A stretch of 64,000 nucleotides of DNA, from the NCBI GenBank assembly GCA_017592665.1, contig JAGFNW010000006.1:124001-188000 (forward strand), given 5' to 3'. The DNA comes from Streptosporangiaceae bacterium NEAU-GS5 (GTDB lineage: Bacteria; Actinomycetota; Actinomycetes; Streptosporangiales; Streptosporangiaceae). Shown here in pieces: positions 23,650 through 31,739 of the stretch; the first letter of the stretch is position 1, and the number at the start of each line of letters is the position of its first letter. Below the pieces are notes generated by a model, which saw nothing but the letters and a program-made list of their open reading frames with translations, had not been told where the DNA came from and did no database searches. A program made the position numbers and the translations under genes.

Positions 23650-26502
23650 ATGCTTGACGACATGATTGGCCGGGCGGCGAGCCCCGTTTTCGTGGGACGG
23701 GTCACAGAGCTTGCGACCCTCGCCGAGGCGTACGACCAGGCTCGGAAACAATCCGCGGGGGCGGTCCTGGTCGGCGGTGAGGCGGGAGTGGGCAAGACCC
23801 GCCTGGTCAGCAGGTTCGCCGAGAAGGCGGCAGAGGACGGCGCGCACGTGCTGCTCGGGGGCTGCATCGAGCTGTCGACCGAAGGCCTGGCGTACGCGCC
23901 GTTCACCGCGGCGCTACGCCAGCTCGTCAGGGAGTGTGGCGCGGCCGAAGTGACCGCCCTGCTCCCCGACGGGGCCGAGCGCGACCTGGCCCGGCTGCTG
24001 CCCGAGTTCGGCGAGCCGAGCGGCGACGTGGAGACCGACACGGCCAGAGCGCGGCTGTTCGAGCAGATACTCACGCTGCTTGAGCGGCTGGCCGAGAAGC
24101 GGCCGGTCCTGCTCCTCATTGAAGACATCCACTGGGCCGACCGGTCCAGCCGCGACCTGATCTCGTTCCTGTGCCGCAACGTCGGCGCCAGCCCGATCTT
24201 GATGGTGATGACCTACCGGGCCGACGAACTGCACCGCACCCATCCGCTCCGGCCGGTCCTCGCCGAGCTGAGCCGGGTGGCCGGGGTGACGCGGCTCGAC
24301 CTGCCGCGGTTCTCCCGCGAGGAGGTGGCCGAGCAGGTCGCCGGCATACTCGGCACGGTCCCCACGTTCGCGCAGGTCAGCAAGATATTCGAGCGCAGCG
24401 AGGGCATCGCGCTGTTCGTCGAGGCCCTCGTCGACTGCGGCGAGGAGTGCGGCTTCCCCGACACGTTGCACGACCTGATCATCGGCTCGGTCGAGATGCT
24501 GCCCGAGGAGACCCAGCGCGTGCTGCGGATCGCCGCGGCGGGCGGGGTCCGGGTCGGCCACGATCTGCTGGCCGCCGTTAGCGCCCTTTCCGACGTCGAC
24601 CTCGAAGACGCGCTCCGCCCGGCCATCGCGGCCAACGTGCTGCAGGTCGCCGACGGCGGCACATACGCGTTCCGGCACGCGCTGATACGCGAGGCGGTCC
24701 ACGACGAGCTGCTGCCCGGCGAGCACACCCGGATGCACGCCCGCTACGCCCAGGCGATCGACCGCGACCGCTCCCTCGTGCCGCACGGCCGCGCCGCGAT
24801 CGAGCTGGCCCACCACTGGCATTCGGCGCGCGACGACGTGTGGGCGCTGATCTCGGCATGGGACGCGGCCGCCAAGGCCGCCAAGATGTTCGCCCACACC
24901 GAGCAGCTCGACCTGCTCGAACGCGTGCTCACGCTGTGGGAGAAGGTGCCCGACGCGGCCGAGCGGATCGGCACCGACCACACCAAGGTCCTGGAGAAGG
25001 CCGCCGACGCCGCCTATCTGAGCGGCGAGCTGGACAAGTGCAACCGGTTCGTGCGCGCCGCCCTCGAACAGCTCGACGAGGCCGCCGAGCCCGAACGGGT
25101 GGCCGAGCTGCTGGTCCAGCGGTCCGACGTCAAGATCAGCAAGAGCAAGCCGGGGGCCCTCGACGACCTGCGCCACGCCATGAGCCTCGTCCCCGAGCCC
25201 TCCGAGACCAGGGCGTACGTGCTGTCCCGGCTCAGCCGGCAGCTCATCCTCGCCGGGCACATCAGCGAAGGCGCGGCGCTCACGAACGAGGCCATCGAGA
25301 TGGCCCGCGCGCTCGGCGACGAGTGCTCCGAAGCCGACCTTCTGATGGATCTGGCGCTCGGCAACTCGCTGTCCGCCGACCTCGAGGGCACGATCGCCAT
25401 CAACTCGCAGGCGTTGGCCATCGGCACCCGGCTCGGCTCCGCGCGGATCATGCTGCGCGCCATCGCCAACAACATAGACGCGCTCAACAACCAGGGCCGC
25501 TCCGCGCAGGCCGTCGAGCTGGCGCTCGAAGGCGAGAAGCTCGCCAGGAAGTACGGCAGGGTCCGGGGAAACGGGCTGTTCATCGCCAACAACCGCGCCG
25601 AGGCCCTGGAGTCGACCGGACGCTGGGATGAGGCCCTCGAGATCGTGCGGGTCTCGCTGGCGCTCGGCCCCAACGTGCGCACGGCCAAGCACCTGCTGCG
25701 CATCCGCGCCGACATCACCATGGCGCGCGGCGAGTTCGACATCTCCCACGCCACCCTCGGCGAAATCGGTGCCTTCTCCACACACGAGGAGGAATGGGCC
25801 CAGGAGTGGTCGACCAACGCCCGGCTCGTGCTCGGGTGGTATCTGCTGACGGGCAAGCCGGAGCGGGCGCTCGAAGCGGCCGAGCGGGCGCTGGCCAACC
25901 CGCCGTGGTCGGCCAAGGCCATGCTCGGCTGGCGGCTGCTCGCCCTGGTCAGGGCCGTCTGCGACGCGGCCGCCGACCGCGACCGGGTGGCCGCGATCCA
26001 TTCCAGGGCCAGCGAGTTCGCGGCGCAGATGAGGATCGACGGACCGGTCAGCGATGCCTTCCGACTCGCGTGGGAGGGCGAGTTCGACACCGCCGCCGAG
26101 CGATGGGCTGAGCTGGGCCGGCCGTACGCCCAGGCGAGGACATTGACCAGCGCCGCGCGGATCGCCGCCGAGGCAGGAGACCGCGACGGCGCGGCCGAGC
26201 GCCTGCGGATCGCCCGCCCGCTGGCCGTCGACCTCCACGCCGTCCCGCTGGTCAACGACATCGACGACCTGGCCCGGCGGGTCGGCGCCGACCGGCAGGC
26301 GACGGCGGCCGACTCGGTGCTCACCTCACGGGAGCTGGAAGTGCTGCGGCTGGTGGCCGAAGGCCGGTCCAACCGCGAAATCGCGGCCGAACTCTTCATC
26401 TCCGCCAAGACCGCCAGCGTCCACGTCTCCAACATCCTCGCCAAACTAGGCGTAGCCACCCGCGGCGAAGCCGCCGCCCAATCCCGCCACCACCTCGCGT
26501 GA
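23650..26502 (+). CDS. LuxR-family ATPase regulator (LAL type) 1
   Basis: A 950-aa large ATP-binding LuxR-type regulator. Walker A is GGEAGVGKT (42-50) and Walker B is LLLIEDIHWAD (about 155-165). A long helical TPR-like region follows, and the C-terminal HTH (about 885-940) reads LTSRELEVLRLVAEGRSNRE then TASVHVSNILAKLG. LAL proteins activate transcription of metabolite or catabolic genes in response to ligand and ATP. No obvious target cluster lies beside it. Its TGA stop is inside the first box of the 41-bp repeat locus B. A second LAL gene of the same design is at 49319. Confidence 0.92.
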   Translation: MLDDMIGRAASPVFVGRVTELATLAEAYDQARKQSAGAVLVGGEAGVGKTRLVSRFAEKAAEDGAHVLLGGCIELSTEGLAYAPFTAALRQLVRECGAAEVTALLPDGAERDLARLLPEFGEPSGDVETDTARARLFEQILTLLERLAEKRPVLLLIEDIHWADRSSRDLISFLCRNVGASPILMVMTYRADELHRTHPLRPVLAELSRVAGVTRLDLPRFSREEVAEQVAGILGTVPTFAQVSKIFERSEGIALFVEALVDCGEECGFPDTLHDLIIGSVEMLPEETQRVLRIAAAGGVRVGHDLLAAVSALSDVDLEDALRPAIAANVLQVADGGTYAFRHALIREAVHDELLPGEHTRMHARYAQAIDRDRSLVPHGRAAIELAHHWHSARDDVWALISAWDAAAKAAKMFAHTEQLDLLERVLTLWEKVPDAAERIGTDHTKVLEKAADAAYLSGELDKCNRFVRAALEQLDEAAEPERVAELLVQRSDVKISKSKPGALDDLRHAMSLVPEPSETRAYVLSRLSRQLILAGHISEGAALTNEAIEMARALGDECSEADLLMDLALGNSLSADLEGTIAINSQALAIGTRLGSARIMLRAIANNIDALNNQGRSAQAVELALEGEKLARKYGRVRGNGLFIANNRAEALESTGRWDEALEIVRVSLALGPNVRTAKHLLRIRADITMARGEFDISHATLGEIGAFSTHEEEWAQEWSTNARLVLGWYLLTGKPERALEAAERALANPPWSAKAMLGWRLLALVRAVCDAAADRDRVAAIHSRASEFAAQMRIDGPVSDAFRLAWEGEFDTAAERWAELGRPYAQARTLTSAARIAAEAGDRDGAAERLRIARPLAVDLHAVPLVNDIDDLARRVGADRQATAADSVLTSRELEVLRLVAEGRSNREIAAELFISAKTASVHVSNILAKLGVATRGEAAAQSRHHLA

Positions 26503-26591
26503 TCTTGCACGAATTCCCGCGCCGCAGGTCACAGCTTCGGTGATCATGCACTTTCTCCCGCGCCGCAGGCACGCGACGCGGTGATCATGCG
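26499..26591. repeat. 41-bp repeat locus B between convergent genes
   Basis: Boxes GTGATCTTGCAC (26499), GTGATCATGCAC (26540) and GTGATCATGCG (26581) are spaced exactly 41 bp and all point right. The first unit matches locus A unit 13335 closely, including GAATTCCC and GCAGGTCA. The first box carries the LAL stop codon (26500-26502), and the third carries the stop codon of the leftward GDT1-family gene (26587-26585). The whole space between the two convergent genes is thus repeat. It may act as a bidirectional terminator. Confidence 0.8.
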
Positions 26592-27154
26592 AACAGGGGC
26601 TCGAGCAGAAGGATCACGCCGAAGACGGCGAAGGCGGCGGCCGCGCCGTAGCGGATGAACCTTTCCGGCAGATGCCGCCCGAGCAGCCCGCCGACCGCGA
26701 TGGCGAGCGCGTCGGCCGCGACCATGCCGACCGTCGAGCCGATCCACGTGCCGAACCACCCGTGCTGCGTGGCCAGCGTGATGGTCGCCAGCATGGTCTT
26801 GTCGCCCAGCTCGCTCAGGAAGAACGCCACCGTCACCGCGAGCAGCACGGACCCGGTCGACTTCGACGCCTTCTTCGACTCCTCGTCGCTCAGCGTGTCG
26901 CCGCGCAGCGTCCACAGGGCGAACGCGAGGAACGCCACCCCGGCGACGATCGAGATGGCCGTCGTCGGCAGCACGTCGCCCAGCCCCGCGCCGATCCCGA
27001 CGCTGACCAGGTGGACGGCCGCGGTGGCCACGGTGATCCCGGCCAGCACCGGCCACGGCCTGAACCTCGTCGCGAACGTCATGGCCATCAGCTGGCTCTT
27101 GTCACCGAGCTCGGCCACGAAAACGACGGCCAGCGAAATCCAGAAAGCGTCCAC
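26585..27154 (-). CDS. GDT1/TMEM165 (UPF0016) family Mn2+ exporter
   Basis: A 189-aa membrane protein with two copies of the family signature: AELGDKSQLM (about 14-23) and SELGDKTMLA (about 112-121), each in a hydrophobic helix, six helices in total. Bacterial members (MneA/Mnx type) export manganese and some carry calcium. I chose GTG 27154 because GGAGAAGG lies seven bases upstream and the protein then begins at the first helix. A yybP-ykoY riboswitch lies immediately upstream, which supports Mn2+ as substrate. Its stop codon lies in the 41-bp repeat. Confidence 0.9.
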   Translation of the reverse strand: MDAFWISLAVVFVAELGDKSQLMAMTFATRFRPWPVLAGITVATAAVHLVSVGIGAGLGDVLPTTAISIVAGVAFLAFALWTLRGDTLSDEESKKASKSTGSVLLAVTVAFFLSELGDKTMLATITLATQHGWFGTWIGSTVGMVAADALAIAVGGLLGRHLPERFIRYGAAAAFAVFGVILLLEPLFA

Positions 27155-27191
27155 GGGGAGCCCTTCTCCCGCAAGGCCGTACGACATCTCC

Positions 27192-27227
27192 GGCCCGGCG
27201 GGCATGTTGAGAGATGCCTGTCGGGCC
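27192..27227 (-). terminator. Riboswitch expression-platform hairpin
   Basis: On the minus strand, GGCCCGACAGGCAT pairs with ATGCCCGCCGGGCC across an 8-nt loop, with two A-C mismatches. Its 5' arm shares two bases with the 3' side of riboswitch stem P1, so the two could compete. It may terminate transcription or expose the start region, depending on Mn2+. There is no U-run, so termination is uncertain. Confidence 0.55.
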
Positions 27228-27314
27228 GAAGGTCTCGTCCGCCACATGGGCCCCGCGACCGGGCTCGAGCCGAGCCAGTATGTCGATCGCGGATTCGGGA
27301 CTACTCCCCCTCGG
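27226..27314 (-). ncRNA. yybP-ykoY manganese riboswitch
   Basis: The conserved loops of the yybP-ykoY family are present in order on the minus strand: GGGGGAGTAG (27310-27301), CATACTG (27282-27276) and GACGAGACCTTC (ending at 27228). P1 forms between CCGAGGG (27314-27308) and CCTTCGG (27232-27226) with one G-U pair. The two junction loops that bind Mn2+ are the AGTAG and CGAGACC segments. In known members Mn2+ binding raises expression of exporters, which fits the GDT1 gene that follows. Confidence 0.88.
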
Positions 27315-27331
27315 TTACCTCAAAGGGTATC

Positions 27332-28351
27332 TCAGAGGGTCAAACCGACCATGACGGGCTCGTTCACGAGCGTGATCCCGAACTTGTCGCGCACGCCGTC
27401 GCGTACTTCGCGGGCCAGCGCGAGCAGGTCGTCGGTCGCGGCCTCGCCGTCAGGGTTGGTGAGCGCGAGCGTGTGCTTGGTCGAGATCCGCACGGGCCCT
27501 TTGGCGTACCCCTTGGGGAAACCGGCCTGCTCGATGAGCCAGGCCGCGGGGATTTTCACCCGTCCATCAGGCATGTCCCAGCGCGGCGACTCGAACGCGG
27601 CCGCCTCGGCCGCGCTGAGGATCGGATTGGTGAAGAAGGAGCCGGCGCTGCGGGTGTCCGGGTCGTCCGGATCGAGCACCATGCCCTTGCCGCGCCGCAG
27701 GTCGAGCACGGCCTCGCGGGCCTCGGCGAGCGGCACCCGCTCGCCCACGTCGACGCCGAGCCGCTTGGCCAGCTCCGCGTACGCCACAGGGGCCGATTGC
27801 GGGGATTCGATCAGCTGATAAGTCACGGCCAGAACCACATGACGCCGCGGATCGTCCTTGAACGCGCTGTGCCGGTAGGCGAACCCGCACTCCGCGGCCG
27901 TCAGATCGGCCGTCTCTCCCGTCATCCGGTCGTAGACCCGGACGCCGGTGATCGTCTGGGCGACCTCCTGCCCGTACGCCCCGACGTTCTGAATCGGGGT
28001 GGACCCGACAAGACCCGGAATGCCGGACAGGCATTCGACCCCTGACCAGCCCTCGGCCACGGTCCGCGCGACGAGCGCATCCCAATCTTCACCCGCCTGG
28101 GCCGTCAGCAGTCCGTCGCCGGTCAGCTCGATCCCCGTGGTGGTCACCCGTACGACCAGGCCGTCGAAGCCCGCGTCGGAGACGACGAGATTGCTGCCGC
28201 CGCCCAGAATGAGCACCGGATCACCGGCGAGGTCGGCCTCAGCGACGATCTCGACCAGCTCGGCTTGCGTGGTCGCCTCGGCGAAGGCCGTGGCGGGCCC
28301 GCCGAGCCCCAGCGTGGTGTACGGCGCCAGCCGTACCTCCTTCAAGAACAC
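27332..28351 (-). CDS. murB: UDP-N-acetylenolpyruvoylglucosamine reductase
   Basis: MurB makes UDP-N-acetylmuramate with NADPH and FAD in peptidoglycan synthesis. The 339-aa product has the FAD-binding segment LILGGGSNLVVSDAGFDGLV (about 48-67), LSGIPGLVGSTPIQNVGAYG (about 108-127), the catalytic serine motif RSAGSFFTNP and the C-terminal catalytic Glu in LVNEPVMVG. It is transcribed with hadA and hadB upstream and lies beside rpmG, an order conserved in actinobacteria. The riboswitch for the next gene starts 18 bp after its stop. Confidence 0.95.
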   Translation of the reverse strand: MFLKEVRLAPYTTLGLGGPATAFAEATTQAELVEIVAEADLAGDPVLILGGGSNLVVSDAGFDGLVVRVTTTGIELTGDGLLTAQAGEDWDALVARTVAEGWSGVECLSGIPGLVGSTPIQNVGAYGQEVAQTITGVRVYDRMTGETADLTAAECGFAYRHSAFKDDPRRHVVLAVTYQLIESPQSAPVAYAELAKRLGVDVGERVPLAEAREAVLDLRRGKGMVLDPDDPDTRSAGSFFTNPILSAAEAAAFESPRWDMPDGRVKIPAAWLIEQAGFPKGYAKGPVRISTKHTLALTNPDGEAATDDLLALAREVRDGVRDKFGITLVNEPVMVGLTL

Positions 28352-28390
28352 CTTCCCAGCCTAGGGGGCGGACCGCGCGGCTGCGGAGCG

Positions 28391-28819
28391 TCACACGAGT
28401 TGAACCACCGCGCGCGCCTTGCTGAGGACGCGGGCGTCGCCGGATCGGGCGTTCAGCGCGATGACGACGCGCTTGCCGTCGAGCTTGTCCTCGACGATGC
28501 CACTCACCGTGATGGTCGCGCCTTCTTCGTCGTCCGGCACGACGACCATGGACGAGAACCGGACGCCGTAGTCGATGACGGCCGTCGGGTCGCCGGCCCA
28601 GTCGGTGACATAGCGCCCGCCCTGGGCCATCGTGAACATGCCGTGCGCGATGACATCGGGCAGCCCGACCGCCCTGGCGAACCGCTCATTCCAGTGAATG
28701 GGGTTGAAGTCGCCGGAAGCCCCCGCGTACATGACGAGGTTGACCCGGCGGACCGGATATTCGACGGGCGGGATCTGCTGCCCGACCTCGACCTCGTCGT
28801 ATTTGACCGTCGCCGCCAT
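28391..28819 (-). CDS. hadB: MaoC-like dehydratase, HadB type
   Basis: A 142-aa hot-dog-fold dehydratase with the hydratase motif GDFNPIHWNERFARAVGLPD (about 36-55), whose Asp and His are the catalytic pair, and AHGMFTMA. In mycobacteria HadB pairs with HadA as the (3R)-hydroxyacyl-ACP dehydratase of FAS-II. Here it is coupled to the hadA-like gene by a TAATG overlap, which supports a heterodimer. The physiological substrate in this organism is not shown by the sequence. Confidence 0.85.
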   Translation of the reverse strand: MAATVKYDEVEVGQQIPPVEYPVRRVNLVMYAGASGDFNPIHWNERFARAVGLPDVIAHGMFTMAQGGRYVTDWAGDPTAVIDYGVRFSSMVVVPDDEEGATITVSGIVEDKLDGKRVVIALNARSGDARVLSKARAVVQLV

Positions 28820-29274
28820 TATTCCGCCGCCCCCCCGCGCTCCACGATCGTGTTGTAGGCGCGGCAGACGAGCTCGCCGTCGAGCGTCTTCACGTCGCTC
28901 TGCACCGTCAGGAACTCGTTGCGCCCCACGCTGCGGATCTCCGCGATGGTGGAGGTGCAGGTCAGCACATCACCGGCGTAGATCGGCCGCACATATTCGA
29001 AGCGCTGCTCGCCGTGCACGACCATCGCGTAGTTGAGCCCGAAATCGGGATCGGCCAGCGCCTCACCGGCTCCCGAAAGGCTGAAGACGATGGGGAACGT
29101 CGGCGGCGCCATCACGTCGGGGTGACCGGCCGCCACGGCGGCCTCCCGGTCGCGGTAGAGCGGACTGTGGTCGCCGATCGCCGCGGCGAACTCCCTGATC
29201 TTCACCCGGGAGACCTCGTACGGCACGGCCGACGGATATGACCGGCCGAGGAAATCACGGTTCAGCGCCATCAT
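28819..29274 (-). CDS. hadA: MaoC-like dehydratase, HadA type
   Basis: A 151-aa hot-dog-fold protein of the UPF0336/HadA group (RDFLGRSYPSAVPYEVSRVK at the start, HGEQRFEYVRPIYAGDVLT in the middle). HadA-type subunits lack the catalytic Asp-His pair and bind the acyl chain, while the HadB partner supplies catalysis. It lies between rpmG and hadB. ATG 29271 is an equally good start, seven bases after AAGGA. Confidence 0.85.
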   Translation of the reverse strand: MMALNRDFLGRSYPSAVPYEVSRVKIREFAAAIGDHSPLYRDREAAVAAGHPDVMAPPTFPIVFSLSGAGEALADPDFGLNYAMVVHGEQRFEYVRPIYAGDVLTCTSTIAEIRSVGRNEFLTVQSDVKTLDGELVCRAYNTIVERGGAAE

Positions 29275-29355
29275 GGTCCTTGCTGTGGGTGCTGGAACAC
29301 GTCTGACCGGCGGCCCGTCGAGGGGGACGCCGGTCTCACGATTTCAGGAGTGCCG

Positions 29356-29520
29356 TTACCGGGTCTCGCGGTGCGGCCGGTGGCACTTGCAGTTGGGGCA
29401 GTACTTCTTCAGCTCAAGCCGGTCCGGGTCATTGCGCCGGTTCTTCCGCGTGATGTAGTTGCGGTGCTTGCACTCCTGGCAGGCCAGCGTGATCTTCGGC
29501 CTAACGTCTGTGGCAGCCAC
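29356..29520 (-). CDS. rpmG: 50S ribosomal protein L33
   Basis: A 54-aa L33 of the zinc-binding (C+) type: [20 protein letters not shown] and [17 protein letters not shown] supply two CxxC pairs. GTG 29520 is preceded by AAAGG. It is downstream of tRNA-Thr and tRNA-Met on the same strand, as in many actinobacteria. Confidence 0.95.
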   Translation of the reverse strand: MAATDVRPKITLACQECKHRNYITRKNRRNDPDRLELKKYCPNCKCHRPHRETR

Positions 29521-29593
29521 GTGGGAGTGCCTTTCTACGTCTGGGACTACTGGACAACCCAAACCTGGTCTTGGGAAGGACCTGGCAGGGTAG

Positions 29594-29667
29594 TAGCGGA
29601 GGCCGGACTTGAACCGGCGACACAGCGATTATGAGCCGCTTGCTCTGCCTGACTGAGCTACTCCGCC
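29594..29667 (-). tRNA. tRNA-Met (CAT)
   Basis: A 74-nt cloverleaf with acceptor GGCGGAG/CTCCGCT (one G-U), D arm GCTC/GAGC, anticodon loop CTCATAA on stem AGCGG/TCGCT, and T loop TTCAAGT on GCCGG/CCGGC. The first pair G1-U72 and the sequence indicate elongator rather than initiator. CCA is not encoded. Confidence 0.95.
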
Positions 29668-29673
29668 TGGGGA

Positions 29674-29717
29674 CCGGCGAAACAGACCGGTCCTGGAGAC
29701 CCGGCGAAACAGACCGG
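29674..29717. repeat. Two 17-bp direct repeats between tRNA genes
   Basis: CCGGCGAAACAGACCGG occurs at 29674-29690 and 29701-29717, 27 bp apart, in the spacer between the two tRNA genes. Each copy holds a CCGG...CCGG pair that could form a small hairpin. No function is evident. Confidence 0.7.
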
Positions 29718-29826
29718 CCACGCAAGGATACCCGATGCGCACGCCAGGTCCGCATCGTGGTTTCTCCCCCTGAATCACGTCAAAAGCCCCGCCCGAAACA
29801 CCTCGGACAGGACTTTGCTGATTCAG

Positions 29827-29899
29827 AGCCCCCAAACGGAATCGAACCGTTGACCTTCTCCTTACCATGGAGACGCTCTGCCGACTGAGCTATAGGGGC
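29827..29899 (-). tRNA. tRNA-Thr (GGT)
   Basis: A 73-nt cloverleaf: acceptor GCCCCTA/TGGGGGC, D arm GCTC/GAGC, anticodon loop ATGGTAA on stem TCTCC/GGAGA and T loop TTCGATT on AACGG/CCGTT. CCA is not encoded. It is the first gene of the tRNA-Thr, tRNA-Met, rpmG series. Confidence 0.95.
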
Positions 29900-29960
29900 G
29901 TCGCAGACAGGTGTAACCATACACGCCCGCGACGACCGATGCGAAATCATAAGGCGATCA

Positions 29961-30386
29961 TCAGGGCGTGGGCAGCCGGCCCTCGAGATCAGCGCTCTCG
30001 CGCTGCTTGGGCGGCAGTTGGGCACTCAGTTCATAGCGGGTGAAGTAGGCCTTGCCGCGCACCGGCTGGACCACGTTCAAGGTCACCGTGGCGTCGTACG
30101 GGGCGTCGGCGCACTCGGGCAGGCACCACGAACCGCTCAGCTTGCCCGTGCCCAGCGCCCGGGTCGGCCCCCACGACCGCCACGCGACGCTGTTGAGCGT
30201 GCTGAACTCCGACAGCACGAGGTCGGCCGGCCGCTGGTCGACCCGGCCCTCCTCGGCGCCATACGTGTTGAACACGTACACCTCCTGCGTCGCCGACATC
30301 TGCGTCTTGGCGACGGGCGCGGAGCCGCATGCCGCGGTCAGCGCGAGGGCAGGGGCGAGAGCGAGGAAGACACCGAGAGGGCGCAT
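29961..30386 (-). CDS. Putative lipoprotein, 141 aa
   Basis: The N-terminus MRPLGVFLALAPALALTAACG is a lipoprotein signal with lipobox LTAAC (Cys20), so the protein is probably anchored outside the membrane. The mature part has about 120 residues with two further Cys (SWCLPECADAP) that could form a disulfide. I recognise no domain. It stands alone upstream of the tRNA block. Confidence 0.65.
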   Translation of the reverse strand: MRPLGVFLALAPALALTAACGSAPVAKTQMSATQEVYVFNTYGAEEGRVDQRPADLVLSEFSTLNSVAWRSWGPTRALGTGKLSGSWCLPECADAPYDATVTLNVVQPVRGKAYFTRYELSAQLPPKQRESADLEGRLPTP

Positions 30387-30416
30387 GGGATCGACGGTAA
30401 ACCTGTCGCCGCGCGC

Positions 30417-30626
30417 TCACCCAACGTATGCGGAACGGTTTTGCCTCGGCGTGGGCAGCGCGATCACTTCGCACAGATCTGCGAGGTTCACGAACCTCGC
30501 CACATCGTCGACCGAGAGGCAGTCGGCGATCAGCCAGCCGTGGCGCCGCACCCGCAGCACCTGCCGGCGCCCCCGGACGGCGGGAACGACCTCATAGCCG
30601 CCCGGACCGACCCATCGCCTCCCCAT
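30417..30626 (-). CDS. Hypothetical protein, 69 aa
   Basis: A small basic protein with RRQVLRVRRHGWLIADCLSV and a helix DDVARFVNLADLCEV. The pattern resembles short uncharacterised actinomycete proteins of similar size. There is no signal peptide. The start ATG 30626 lacks an obvious binding site, so the true start is uncertain. Confidence 0.5.
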   Translation of the reverse strand: MGRRWVGPGGYEVVPAVRGRRQVLRVRRHGWLIADCLSVDDVARFVNLADLCEVIALPTPRQNRSAYVG

Positions 30627-30687
30627 GGCTGGAAAAGCTAGCGTCTGACACCGTCAATTTCCGGCAATGACACACGCGCGCAGGTAA

Positions 30688-31197
30688 TCACGCATCCGCA
30701 GCGGTCAGCCGGTAGTAGCCGATGATGTCGCCGAGGACCCTGACGTCGTCCATCCGCACTTTGGTCCCGGTCCGCAGGGCGCTGACCATCTGACCGGCGC
30801 CCATGTAGACGCCGACGTGATGGGTCCGGCGAGGTGTGCCGTAGAAGACGAGATCACCCGGCTCGGCCCGGTCGACCCGCTGCAGCCGCCGGATGTGCGC
30901 GTCGGTGTTGCCCCGGCCGAGCACGTCACGGCCGTACGCGAGCCGGAAGACCCACCGCGCGAACCCCGAGCAGTCGACACCCGTGGTCCTGGCGGCCGGG
31001 CAGGGTGTGATCGTCCCGTGGTAGCCCTTGCAGGTCCCCTTCGAAGGTCCCGGCTTCGCCCCGTGGCCGCCGCCCCAGGCGTACGGGACGGAGCCTTCCA
31101 ACTCGTACGCGATGCGGACGACCGATGGCACCTGATCCAGGACAGGCGCCGACCCCGCCGCGGCCAGTAAGGCGCCTACGGCGATGGCACGTTTCAC
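30688..31197 (-). CDS. Secreted NlpC/P60 family peptidoglycan hydrolase
   Basis: A 169-aa exported cysteine peptidase with signal sequence MKRAIAVGALLAAAGSAPVL. The NlpC/P60 active site is visible: nucleophile Cys76 in GVDCSGFARW and the catalytic His in THHVGVYMGAGQM (about 126-138). Family members cut D-Glu/meso-Dap or similar peptide bonds in cell wall. Two extra Cys (TCKGYHGTITPC) may form a disulfide. Its GTG start overlaps the TPR gene stop by 4 nt, so the two are coupled. Confidence 0.88.
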   Translation of the reverse strand: MKRAIAVGALLAAAGSAPVLDQVPSVVRIAYELEGSVPYAWGGGHGAKPGPSKGTCKGYHGTITPCPAARTTGVDCSGFARWVFRLAYGRDVLGRGNTDAHIRRLQRVDRAEPGDLVFYGTPRRTHHVGVYMGAGQMVSALRTGTKVRMDDVRVLGDIIGYYRLTAADA

Positions 31198-31676
31198 GTG
31201 GTCTCATCCAGGTTGGCGGCGTAGTACTCGATGGCTCGACGGTAGCGCTGGATCTGCTCGTCCGCGCTCGTCTCGGCGAGCAGGCCGAGCAGCGTGGACA
31301 CGGCCTCGCGCGCCTGCCCCGAGTTGTACAGGGCCATCGCGAGGAAGGCGCGTAACCCGGGATCGCCGGGGAACTCGGCCAGGCCGCGCCGGAAGGTCGT
31401 CACCGACTCGGCGAACCGCCCCAGCACCCGGAGCGTGCTGCCCAGCCCCAAGTACGCGCCGAGCCGGTCGCTCAGGCCGTGGCCGCCGAGGGCCTGGCGA
31501 TAGTACGGCACCGCCTCGGCCTCGAGCCCGAGGCTGTCGTGCACCCACGCGGTCTGGTAGGCGATCTCGGCGTCGTCCGGCCACCGCGCGGCCAAGGCCA
31601 CCAGGGCCGCTCTGGCCTCTTCGACCCTGCCGTCCTCGCGCAGCTGTACTGCCCGCCGCAACTCGCTGTCCCTCAC
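31194..31676 (-). CDS. Tetratricopeptide repeat protein
   Basis: A 160-aa helical protein with about three TPR-like repeats, for example RRAVQLREDGRVEEARAALV and ESVTTFRRGLAEFPGDPGL. It probably acts as a cytoplasmic protein-protein adaptor. It is the first gene of the pair with the NlpC/P60 gene. The family is close to the TPR proteins annotated near cell-wall enzymes in actinomycetes, but no partner is evident. Confidence 0.8.
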   Translation of the reverse strand: MRDSELRRAVQLREDGRVEEARAALVALAARWPDDAEIAYQTAWVHDSLGLEAEAVPYYRQALGGHGLSDRLGAYLGLGSTLRVLGRFAESVTTFRRGLAEFPGDPGLRAFLAMALYNSGQAREAVSTLLGLLAETSADEQIQRYRRAIEYYAANLDETT

Positions 31677-31739
31677 CGCCCCATTGTCACCTCTATTGCG
31701 GCGTATGCCCTATGTGAGCTGACGCACTAGATTTGGCGA

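Noticed and set aside
23914-26238. 774-aa minus-strand ORF opposite the LAL gene
   Set aside because: It is a shadow of the high-GC LAL gene, with low-complexity Gly/Arg/Val composition and no motifs.
29593-29900. Attachment-site duplication at tRNA-Thr or tRNA-Met
   Set aside because: I found no second copy of either tRNA 3' end in the window. The 17-bp repeat between them is unrelated to the tRNA sequences.
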